Below the pieces are notes generated by a model. It did not search any database. It was given only the letters and a program-made list of their open reading frames with translations, and had not been told where the DNA came from. DNA of 46,561 nt, taken from the NCBI RefSeq assembly GCF_000429585.1, contig NZ_AUCD01000009.1:1-46561 (forward strand). Reading direction: 5' to 3'. Shown here in pieces: positions 40,367 through 46,561 of this stretch (position 1 is the stretch's first letter; every line of letters starts with the position of its first letter). The stretch comes from Atopococcus tabaci DSM 17538. Its GTDB lineage: Bacteria; Bacillota; Bacilli; Lactobacillales; Carnobacteriaceae_A. The translations under genes and the position numbers were made by a program.

Positions 40367-41530
40367 CTTGTTGATGTACTCTCTGATTTCGTCCCGTACG
40401 CCGGCCAACACGACTGGAGCAGGGTCTTTCTCCACTTCCAACTCAATGGCAGAGCCGTCTGTCGGTAAGGATTGTTCAAAGATGTCTTCGTATTCCTCAA
40501 TGCTCAATTCTTTGCGGTTGTCCAACATTTCCTGGTGTTTTTCACCCAGCATATACTGTTGGTAGCCGGCTTTCAATGTGCCACTGAAGAATTCGCCGAC
40601 CGCGCCGGAACCGTAACTGAACAACCCGATGCGTGCCCCTTCAGTCAGTTCTTCGCCTTGTTCCAACAAGGACAACAAGCTCAAGTACAATGAGCCGGTG
40701 TAAATGTTCCCGACCACTTTGTTGTACGCGATGCTTTCTTCGTACCGCTGTTTCAAGCTCTCCTGCACTTCCTCGGAAGCTTCGTCGATGATGGCACGGA
40801 ACGCTTTGCGTCCCATCTTCGTATACGGAAGGTGGAAACAAATTGCCGCCATGTCATCCAAGGTACGTCCTGTTTTTTCCTTGTATTCGTTCCAAACGGT
40901 TGTGAAGAACTTGATGTAGCTTTCGTTGGAGAATTTCCCGTCAACAAACGCTTTGTCGGAATGAATCGGACGCCAGAAGTCCATGATGTCTTCCGTCAAG
41001 AGAGCCTGTTCTTTGTCCAATGCCAAGATACGAGGGTTTGCACTGATCAACAGCGCCACCGCTCCCGCTCCCTGTGTCGGTTCGCCCCCGGAGCGCAGAC
41101 CGTATTTCGCGATATCCGAACCCAATACCAACACTTTGCTTTCCGGATTCAATGCGATGTGTCCCATCGCCAACTGGATGGCTGCAGTCGCTCCATAGCA
41201 GGCTTGTTTCAATTCCACCGCACGTGCTCGCGGTTGGATACCCGCCAGATGATGCACCCAGACAGCGCCGGATTTGGAATGGTCCACTCCGGTTTCGGTT
41301 CCAAACAACACCATGTCCACCGCTTGCTTGTCTTCATCATCCAAAATTTCCAATGCCGCGTTGGCCGCCATCGTCACCGAGTCTTGTGTCGTTGGCGCAA
41401 CCGCCATTTTCTCTTGTCCGATTCCAACCAAGTACTTTCCAGGATCGGTGTCACGGGCATGCGCCAGTTTTTCCATATCCACATAAAAGTGAGGCGTGTA
41501 AAAACCAATTTTATCGATTCCTATTTCCAT
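40364..41530 (-). CDS. mvaS: Hydroxymethylglutaryl-CoA synthase
   Basis: A 388-residue thiolase-fold enzyme joining acetyl-CoA and acetoacetyl-CoA to HMG-CoA, the substrate of MvaA. Catalytic residues are visible: Glu79 (FGTETG), Cys111 (ELKQACYGAT) and the histidine in ICFHLPYTKMG; GSGAVGEFFSG near the end closes the active site. Length matches the family. Transcription may start at a TATAAT about 80 bp upstream. Confidence 0.96.
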   Translation of the reverse strand: MEIGIDKIGFYTPHFYVDMEKLAHARDTDPGKYLVGIGQEKMAVAPTTQDSVTMAANAALEILDDEDKQAVDMVLFGTETGVDHSKSGAVWVHHLAGIQPRARAVELKQACYGATAAIQLAMGHIALNPESKVLVLGSDIAKYGLRSGGEPTQGAGAVALLISANPRILALDKEQALLTEDIMDFWRPIHSDKAFVDGKFSNESYIKFFTTVWNEYKEKTGRTLDDMAAICFHLPYTKMGRKAFRAIIDEASEEVQESLKQRYEESIAYNKVVGNIYTGSLYLSLLSLLEQGEELTEGARIGLFSYGSGAVGEFFSGTLKAGYQQYMLGEKHQEMLDNRKELSIEEYEDIFEQSLPTDGSAIELEVEKDPAPVVLAGVRDEIREYINK

Positions 41531-41822
41531 TTCGAGTTCCCCCTAATAGTTGCTATAGATAAATGTCTATAAATTTGTGTCATTCATTTTTTCAGATTCT
41601 TCTGTATTATAACGGTGGAAGTTTAAAAAAAAATTAAGGACGCTCACGGCGGCCACCACTCTGCATTTTTGAATGTTAAGACCGTTCTAATGCGTGTGTA
41701 TAAACATTCCAAATCTCATCCTTAAGACGGATGCCGACGGAAGTTCAAATCGTTATAATTATTTCAACGTAATCCATTGCCTTCTGAACTTTCTAGCCAC
41801 ATTTATAGAAAGGAAAATGAAT

Positions 41823-42110
41823 ATGAAAACAAGAAAAAAAACAATTAAAACACCAACCTCTAAAATCAAACATTTGGTCTTGTCCCTGTTTAATGGAAAA
41901 TTGGACAACAAAAAGAAACTGGCTGTTCTTGGAATCATCCTGTATATCGTCAGCCCGATTGACATCGTTCCGGATTTCCTTCCGGTTGCTGGTTACGCCG
42001 ATGACATCCTCCTGCCGATTCTGCTGATTGTCGCAGACAAGTTGATTCAAGACAATCCAGAGGATCCGGAAATCAGTGAACCTCACTCCAATAGACGACA
42101 AGTCAATTAA
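41823..42110 (+). CDS. DUF1232 (YkvA-like) small membrane protein
   Basis: A 95-residue protein with the DUF1232 core LAVLGIILYIVSPIDIVPDFLPVAGYADDILLPILLIVADKL. The N-terminus is very basic (MKTRKKTIKTPTSKIKH) and lies in the cytosol. I chose ATG 41823, about eight bases from AAAGGA; ATG 41817 is too close. Function is unknown. Confidence 0.82.
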   Translation: MKTRKKTIKTPTSKIKHLVLSLFNGKLDNKKKLAVLGIILYIVSPIDIVPDFLPVAGYADDILLPILLIVADKLIQDNPEDPEISEPHSNRRQVN

Positions 42111-42120
42111 TCCACAGAGA

Positions 42121-42157
42121 AGCCTCAAAGCGGGAACCGCCGCCTTGAGGCTTTTTT
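42121..42157 (+). terminator. Terminator of the DUF1232 gene
   Basis: AGCCTCAA-A-GCGG pairs with CCGC-CGC-CTTGAGGCT, followed by T6. Confidence 0.8.
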
Positions 42158-42206
42158 CAGGTCCTTTGGTTGTCTCAACACGCTGAGCAGTCGATGGTGG
42201 ATTGGT

Positions 42207-43118
42207 TTATTTCACCTTTACGACCAATTTCCCGCGCGTGTGGCCGGATTGACTTTGTTTGTGGGCTTCTCGCACACCTTCTTCTGTGAATGGGTACGTC
42301 TGGGATACGATTGGAATCAGTTCGTTTGTTTCCATCAGCTCAGCCAGTTTTTTCAAGCGTTCTCCGGTCGGTTTCATGGAGAAATACACGCCTTCGATTC
42401 CATGTTCTTTCAATTTTTCTTCGTCCGGCTCTTGGACGAGCGACACCAACCGTCCGCCGGGTTTCAACACGGAATAACTTTTTTCCTGCGTTTTTCCGCC
42501 GATTGAGTCGATGACGAGATCAAAGTCCTTCAGTTTTTCTTCGAAATCCTCGTTCTTGTAGTCAATGTGTTCGCTTGCTCCGATGGATTTGACAAATTCT
42601 GCGTTTTCTTTGCTGGCAGTGGTTGCGATATACGCGTTGAAATATTTGGCGATTTGAATGGCCGTAGACCCCACACCGCCTGCACCGGCATGAATCAACA
42701 CGCGGTCGCCGTCTTTGATTTTTCCTTGTTCCACGACTGCTTCCCATGCGGTTTGGCCTACCAACGGAACCGCAGCAGCTTCTTCAAACGACATGTTATC
42801 GGGAATTTTCGCCGTGACTTCTGCCCGTGCACGGGTATACTCTGCATAAGTCCGGGCCGCATTGGCAAACACGCGGTCACCCGGTTTCAAGTCCTTCACT
42901 TCCGAACCGATTTCTTTCACGATTCCGGCAACATCGCCGCCCAAAACCATCGGCAGTTTGCCGCCTACCTTGCCTTCTCTTCTTTTCCAATCAACCGGAT
43001 TGATGGAGAAAGCATACACTTCAATCAGTACTTGATTCTCCTTAAACGTAGGCATCGGCATGTCTTTTTCTTTCAACTGATCTACAGCGCCGAACTCTTC
43101 GATTAAAATCGCTTTCAT
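42207..43118 (-). CDS. NADP-dependent quinone oxidoreductase-like MDR protein (zinc-free)
   Basis: A 303-residue medium-chain dehydrogenase/reductase: GroES-like N-domain (INPVDWKRREGKVGG, LGGDVAGIVKEIGS) and Rossmann domain with DRVLIHAGAGGVGSTAIQIAKYF. The zinc-binding Cys/His of alcohol dehydrogenases are absent, as in quinone reductases (QOR type). It probably reduces quinones or reactive enones in the cytoplasm. Start supported by AAAGGAG. Confidence 0.88.
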   Translation of the reverse strand: MKAILIEEFGAVDQLKEKDMPMPTFKENQVLIEVYAFSINPVDWKRREGKVGGKLPMVLGGDVAGIVKEIGSEVKDLKPGDRVFANAARTYAEYTRARAEVTAKIPDNMSFEEAAAVPLVGQTAWEAVVEQGKIKDGDRVLIHAGAGGVGSTAIQIAKYFNAYIATTASKENAEFVKSIGASEHIDYKNEDFEEKLKDFDLVIDSIGGKTQEKSYSVLKPGGRLVSLVQEPDEEKLKEHGIEGVYFSMKPTGERLKKLAELMETNELIPIVSQTYPFTEEGVREAHKQSQSGHTRGKLVVKVK

Positions 43119-43287
43119 TTCTTTGCTCCTTTCTTCTTTTCTTCATTCCATATCGTACCATATTTTCGTCGCCTTCCATAAAAGTAGCCCTCCTTCTCTA
43201 AGGCGTTTTTGTTTCCTAATCATTTCCGAATCCGCTATACTACAACTAGAAGAACCTATTCTATATTTATTTTAAGGAGGAAAGGGA

Positions 43288-43668
43288 ATGGCTAAGTTTT
43301 TGAAAGGCGTCGCAATAGGAGCTGCATTGGGTTTGCTGTTTGCACCGAAACCTGGAAAAGAGTTGCGCAAGGATTTGAAACACCGGTTCAATCAATCGAA
43401 AGAACAAGCAACAACACAGGCAAAAGGATACAAGGAGGCAGCCGTCAAAGCTGGAAGCAACGTGCAGCACAGTACATCTGAAGCCGCAGAGAACATTAAA
43501 ATCACTCTCAAAGAAACTGCAAAAGAAATGAAAAACCAGATGCAGGAAGCTTCCAGTGAAGTGAAAAAAGAGGCGCAAAAAGTTCAATCAGATGCTCAGA
43601 CAGAAATGAAAAAAGCACAAGAAGAAACGTCTGATTCGCCTTCTTCTGACAGACTACCCTCCGATTAA
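43288..43668 (+). CDS. YtxH-domain protein, short form
   Basis: A 126-residue protein. The hydrophobic segment FLKGVAIGAALGLLFAPKPGKELRKDLK is the YtxH core at the very N-terminus; the rest is a Lys/Glu/Gln/Ala-rich helix like LEA proteins. AAGGAGG precedes the ATG. A TATACT box at about 43235 may be its promoter. The LapA-type gene follows by 69 bp. Confidence 0.88.
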   Translation: MAKFLKGVAIGAALGLLFAPKPGKELRKDLKHRFNQSKEQATTQAKGYKEAAVKAGSNVQHSTSEAAENIKITLKETAKEMKNQMQEASSEVKKEAQKVQSDAQTEMKKAQEETSDSPSSDRLPSD

Positions 43669-43737
43669 GGTTAAACGTCGGCTGTTGTACTCAGAGTTCC
43701 GCAGCAAGTTGAATTTTGCGGAGGAAGGAATGATTTG

Positions 43738-44526
43738 ATGAAAAAGGCAGGACCAATCATCGGCCTCATTATTGCCCTTGCAGTGGCACTCATCGCTTTC
43801 TTGAATCAGTCCATCGTCACTTTGGATCTTTGGCTCCAACAAGTTTCTCTTCCCCTTTGGGCGCTTCTGGCTGGGACATTCTTATTAGGATTGTTGGCCG
43901 GCGCGTTGTTTATGATGCCGCTTCTCGGCAGAAGGAAAGACCGCGTCCATGACTTGGAAGATGAGCTGGAAAAAACCAAACGGGAACGTGACTCCATCGC
44001 CGAAGAGACACGCAAGGAATCGGAAGCCGATTTGACACAGAAAAATTCTGAAATCAAAGGGTTGCTTGCTCGTATCGACAGTTTGGAAACAGAAGTCCGA
44101 GAAAGAATCCGCAACACACAAACGGCACCTGTTCAAAGTGACGCTGCAGTCGCCACTGACTACGACAATACACCTAATGGAGGGAATGGCTCGATGCCTT
44201 CTAGAAAAGAACGACGCGCAAACAAAAGAGATGCAGATACAACTCAAAACAACGTTGATTATCCTGAATCTCCGGAGAACAACATGAACCGGGATGACGT
44301 AAGGGATACCGCTTCTCCGAGAACGGATCACAAAACATTTGACCGCCGGGAAGATTCACCTGCCGACACCACAGATCGCAGAGACCATAAAACGTTCGAC
44401 CGCAGAGAAGATCACGCTCCTGAAGACACCGGCAACCGTACGGACAATCGGACTTCCGGTTCGGACTCTGCAGATGCGGACCTTGTGGTGAAGGAAATCG
44501 ACGACACAGACAACAAGAGAAGATAG
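43738..44526 (+). CDS. LapA-domain (DUF1049) membrane protein with long charged, repeat-bearing tail
   Basis: A 262-residue protein with two N-terminal membrane helices (about 5-22 and 40-60) in the LapA pattern (FLNQSIVTLDLWLQQVSLPLWALLAGTFLLGLLAGAL), then a coiled coil (68-125). A long hydrophilic tail follows with SRKERRANKRD and two exact copies of DHKTFDRRED (197-206 and 216-225). LapA-type proteins sit in the inner membrane and are linked to envelope assembly; the tail is unusual. ATG 43738 follows GGAGGAAGGAA. Confidence 0.82.
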   Translation: MKKAGPIIGLIIALAVALIAFLNQSIVTLDLWLQQVSLPLWALLAGTFLLGLLAGALFMMPLLGRRKDRVHDLEDELEKTKRERDSIAEETRKESEADLTQKNSEIKGLLARIDSLETEVRERIRNTQTAPVQSDAAVATDYDNTPNGGNGSMPSRKERRANKRDADTTQNNVDYPESPENNMNRDDVRDTASPRTDHKTFDRREDSPADTTDRRDHKTFDRREDHAPEDTGNRTDNRTSGSDSADADLVVKEIDDTDNKRR

Positions 44527-44548
44527 ATAGAGAATTTTGCGTCTAAAC

Positions 44549-44588
44549 AAAGCCAGCCTGGAAGATACAACTTTCAGGCTGGCTTTTT
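44549..44588 (+). terminator. Terminator of the YtxH-LapA unit
   Basis: AAAGCCAGCCTG and CAGGCTGGCTTT form a 12-bp stem with a 14-nt loop and T5. Confidence 0.9.
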
Positions 44589-44956
44589 GCTGTTCTTTGT
44601 TGTCGCCTTATAGTATATCAGTTACTTAGATAATGCTTATTAACACTTGGTCAGGATATAAATCAAAGAAGATTGCGACTTCATCTTTGTTCTACCGGTT
44701 CCACTATGCTTATTTATTATTCAGAAACAAAGTTTCTGCTTTCTCTTTTGAACCCAAGTTCTGAAACCCCAAAGCTGCTTATGTCATAGCAATTCAAAAT
44801 TGTTCCAAAACTGTTAAGTTATGAAACGAGAGGAATATATCGAATGAATATATCAGTTATAAAAAGAGGTCCAAATTAATTTAATCTGGGCCTCTTTTTA
44901 TAATGTTTTTTGAAACCGTATCATTTGAAGGATGAATTTATATGACTTACTGTTGT
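44589..44956. other. AT-rich intergenic stretch before the catalase gene
   Basis: No supported gene. It holds an 11-bp direct repeat TATATCAGTTA (44614-44624 and 44849-44859) and an orphan terminator-like hairpin at 44859-44899. A weak promoter-like pair TTGCTG-16-TATAGT near 44588-44615 could start a small RNA ending at that hairpin, but this is only a possibility. Confidence 0.4.
44859..44899 (+). terminator. Orphan terminator-like hairpin
   Basis: AAAAGAGG-TCC pairs with GGG-CCTCTTTT around a 15-nt A/T-rich loop and is followed by TTATAA. No coding gene lies just upstream on this strand. Confidence 0.65.
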
Positions 44957-44995
44957 ATATGTAGGATTGATTTGGAAAAAACTAATCCTACATAT
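44957..44995. promoter_or_regulatory. 12-bp inverted repeat at the catalase promoter
   Basis: ATATGTAGGATT and AATCCTACATAT are perfect inverted copies separated by 15 bp. TATAAT follows at 45001-45006, 19 bases before the start codon, so the dyad covers the -35 zone. It looks like an operator; the regulator is unknown. Confidence 0.6.
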
Positions 44996-45025
44996 GACAC
45001 TATAATATATCAGGAGGACCGTTAT

Positions 45026-45907
45026 ATGTATATAAGAAAGTCAAACTTACAGTATCATGCGAAGCCTGAGAAAAGTAACCCCATTCTTGCACGACGCCTG
45101 CAAGAAATTTTAGGCGGCCAATGGGGAGAAACTACAGGAATGCTGGCTTATACCCTTCAAGGCTGGAACACTGTCGGTAATGAAAAATATAAAGATTTAT
45201 TATTAGACACCGGTACGGAAGAAATAGGCCATATGGAAATGTTAGCAACCATGATCAATGACCTATTACGTGACGCTCCTACTGAAACGATAGAAGAATT
45301 TGCGAGAAATAGTGATCCAGCGACTGCTGCAATACTTGGCGGTATGGACCCTCAACATGCGTTCGTCAATGGTCTTGGTGCAGGGTTATCTGATTCTAAC
45401 GGAAATCCTTGGAGCGCAAATTACATTATTTCAAGTGGTAACTTACTCGCTGATATGCGTTTCAACGTTGTCCGTGAATCACAGGCTCGCCTTCAAGTAT
45501 CACGTAACTTCCTGCAAACGGAGGATAAAGGTGTTCGCGATATGCTAAGTTACCTCATGGCTCGCGAAACGCAGCACCAGCTTCAATTCTTAAAAGCTTG
45601 TGAAGAATTGGAAGAAAAATACGGTCCAGTTGTACCACATGGTACTCAAGACTTACAAAAACAAGGTAAAGAGTTTACACATACACTTTACAACTTCTCA
45701 GAAGGAGAAGCCTCTCAAGCAATCGAAGGAGAAACTGCTCGTGACGGGAACAAATTCAACTATAGTAGTAATCCCATTAGTGCAGGCGGCGAACCTGATT
45801 TAACAGCTGCACCAGAAATATTAAGAAATACTCCACCTGAAGATCCAAACACTGCAGTTGAAGAAGGACGCAGAATGCTTGAAGGTGAACAAAATACAAG
45901 TAAATAG
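45026..45907 (+). CDS. Manganese (non-heme) catalase
   Basis: A 293-residue dimanganese catalase splitting hydrogen peroxide to water and O2. Metal ligands are visible as QWGETTGMLAY (Glu35), TEEIGHMEMLATM (Glu66, His69), and later RESQARLQVSRN and ARETQHQLQFLKACEELE (Glu, His). The C-terminal lasso is Pro/Glu-rich as in the family. CAGGAGG lies eight bases before ATG 45026; an upstream in-frame ATG at 44942 has no ribosome site and would cut through the inverted repeat. The gene is visibly more AT-rich than its neighbours and is followed by an IS256-type element, suggesting acquisition by transfer. Confidence 0.93.
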   Translation: MYIRKSNLQYHAKPEKSNPILARRLQEILGGQWGETTGMLAYTLQGWNTVGNEKYKDLLLDTGTEEIGHMEMLATMINDLLRDAPTETIEEFARNSDPATAAILGGMDPQHAFVNGLGAGLSDSNGNPWSANYIISSGNLLADMRFNVVRESQARLQVSRNFLQTEDKGVRDMLSYLMARETQHQLQFLKACEELEEKYGPVVPHGTQDLQKQGKEFTHTLYNFSEGEASQAIEGETARDGNKFNYSSNPISAGGEPDLTAAPEILRNTPPEDPNTAVEEGRRMLEGEQNTSK

Positions 45908-45934
45908 TGAAAAAAATAAAAATATACTTGGCTT

Positions 45935-45966
45935 AGACTTATGTGATATGCATAAGTCTTTTTTTG
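45935..45966 (+). terminator. Terminator of the catalase gene
   Basis: AGACTTATG and CATAAGTCT enclose a 7-nt loop followed by T7. Confidence 0.92.
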
Positions 45967-46260
45967 TGTAGCCTTTTCATCGAAAGGAGGATTTTTAGCC
46001 CATAGATAAATCATAATTTTGGTATACGTTTTTCTCTTCTTACGAATGACGAACTAGATTCCTAAAGATCCCATGATACGTATTATATGTTTAAAAGACA
46101 GGAAAATACCCTCATTATCTAAAGTCGAATATGTAAGAAGGGTATTTTATGAGATTTCTTGATTGACCTAAACTAGAAAAGATATGTTCAAAGTTTTGAG
46201 ATATTAGTCCAGAAGGCGACAAAAGGTGAGAGTATAAAATATTTTGTGTAAATAGAAAAA
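45967..46260. other. Non-coding stretch between catalase and the IS256-type element
   Basis: No supported gene. An inverted repeat AAAATACCCT/AGGGTATTTT lies at 46103-46148 with a 26-nt loop; it could be an old terminator or an element end. Confidence 0.4.
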
Positions 46261-46561
46261 AGGAAGTCCCTTCTGTAGAATAAAGTTACCACACCCATTC
46301 ACAGAAAAGAGGACTTCCCTATGAACGATTTTACTACAGAACTCCTGCAGACTCTAGCCACCAAAGGCGATTTGAACGAATTATTCCGCTCCCATCTGGA
46401 GCTGGCCGTGAACACGCTACTGCGGACGGAGCTGACGGCCTTCCTGGATTACGAGAAGTACGACCGGATTGGGTTCCACTCCGGCAATTCCCGTAATGGC
46501 ACCTATGACCGGACGGTCAAGACCGAGTACGGGGAGCTCCACCTCGAAATCCCGCGCGACC
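46261..46561 (+). mobile_element. IS256-type (Mutator-like) insertion sequence, left part
   Basis: The left end is near 46261 (AGGAAGTCCCTTCTGTAG), followed by the transposase start. A hairpin in the leader pairs GGAAGTCC (46262-46269) and TTCTGT (46271-46276) with ACAGAA (46301-46306) and GGACTTCC (46311-46318). The element continues beyond the window. Confidence 0.75.
46321..46561 (+). CDS. IS256-family transposase, N-terminal part (cut by window edge)
   Basis: The first 80 residues are present: MNDFTTELLQTLATKGDLNELF, then ELTAFLDYEKYDR, GFHSGNSRNGTYDRTVKTEYGELHLEIPRD, the conserved N-terminal block of IS256/Mutator transposases. The catalytic DDE part is outside the window. AAGAGG precedes the ATG but lies inside the leader hairpin. 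Confidence 0.93.
   Translation, partial: MNDFTTELLQTLATKGDLNELFRSHLELAVNTLLRTELTAFLDYEKYDRIGFHSGNSRNGTYDRTVKTEYGELHLEIPRD

Noticed and set aside
44942-45025. Extended catalase start giving MTYCCICRIDLEK
   Set aside because: No ribosome site, and it would code across the inverted repeat and -10 box; ATG 45026 has CAGGAGG and matches the family start.
1-46561. Prophage, toxin-antitoxin or restriction system
   Set aside because: No integrase, capsid, portal, methyltransferase-endonuclease pair or small toxin-antitoxin pair is seen; the mobile DNA is limited to three insertion sequences.

Overview
The window looks like a chromosomal segment of a low-to-medium GC Firmicute of the order Lactobacillales, possibly Carnobacteriaceae or Aerococcaceae. 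This placement is inferred. It rests on mevalonate-pathway HMG-CoA reductase and synthase, a water-forming NADH oxidase, a dGK/dAK-type deoxynucleoside kinase, a DUF1129 protein beside ychF, Shine-Dalgarno sites of AAGGAG type, U-tract terminators and a tRNA gene without an encoded CCA. The block rsmG-parA-parB-DUF951-ychF-DUF1129 (about 28.3-32.8 kb) is normally found near oriC.

Layout. 0-0.3 kb: right end of an IS200/IS605-type element (tnpB C-terminus plus hairpin-rich omega-RNA region), inserted into the 5' end of a VOC-family gene. 0.7-2.2 kb: small envelope proteins (YtxH, DUF202). 2.3-5.25 kb: a YfcC-family transporter and an M20 amidohydrolase behind a lysine riboswitch with its own promoter and terminator. 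5.4-9.2 kb: uridine phosphorylase and a complete ECF transporter (S, T, A1, A2). 9.2-14.2 kb: sbcC, sbcD and an HD hydrolase. 14.3-18.6 kb: PHP phosphatase, deoxynucleoside kinase behind an NrdR-box-like promoter, a LysM/polysaccharide deacetylase and an atypical two-domain pyruvate kinase homologue. 18.7-21.2 kb: a drug-export type ABC system whose permease carries an in-frame amber codon. 21.4-23.5 kb: OadB and OadG without an alpha subunit, then ogt. 23.6-26.9 kb: a lipoprotein built of two tandem copies of an unrecognised domain, then a Gly/Arg-rich TPM-domain membrane protein with PspA. 27.0-28.3 kb: a dispersed intergenic repeat and an internally deleted IS3 element. 28.3-32.8 kb: the oriC-type block. 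33.0-37.1 kb: nox with a Rex-like operator, hsp20, tRNA-Val, an unknown small protein and mvaA, followed by a second copy of the dispersed repeat. 37.3-39.8 kb: a sugar-phosphate isomerase-like protein, a broken hydroxyacid dehydrogenase and a membrane protein. 39.9-43.1 kb: mscL, mvaS, a DUF1232 protein and a quinone oxidoreductase. 43.3-44.5 kb: YtxH and a LapA-type protein. 45.0-46.6 kb: an AT-rich manganese catalase with an inverted repeat at its promoter, and the start of an IS256-type transposase.

How the parts fit. Salvage and transport of nucleosides (udp-ECF, deoxynucleoside kinase), envelope stress (PspA/TPM, YtxH, LapA, DUF202, MscL), oxygen and redox defence (nox, Mn catalase, ogt) and DNA repair (sbcCD) dominate. 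The most informative signals are the lysine riboswitch in front of a transporter/amidohydrolase pair, the asymmetric ECF ATPase pair, the RGG-like TPM protein next to PspA, the duplicated-domain lipoprotein and the dispersed GGNCCAAAT repeat. Several genes carry single lesions (amber codons at 19480 and 38701, an A7 tract at 39085, a start-region frameshift near 16886, the IS insertion at about 311). They are either real decay or sequencing errors. TAG also ends apparently intact genes here, so general stop-codon reassignment is not supported.
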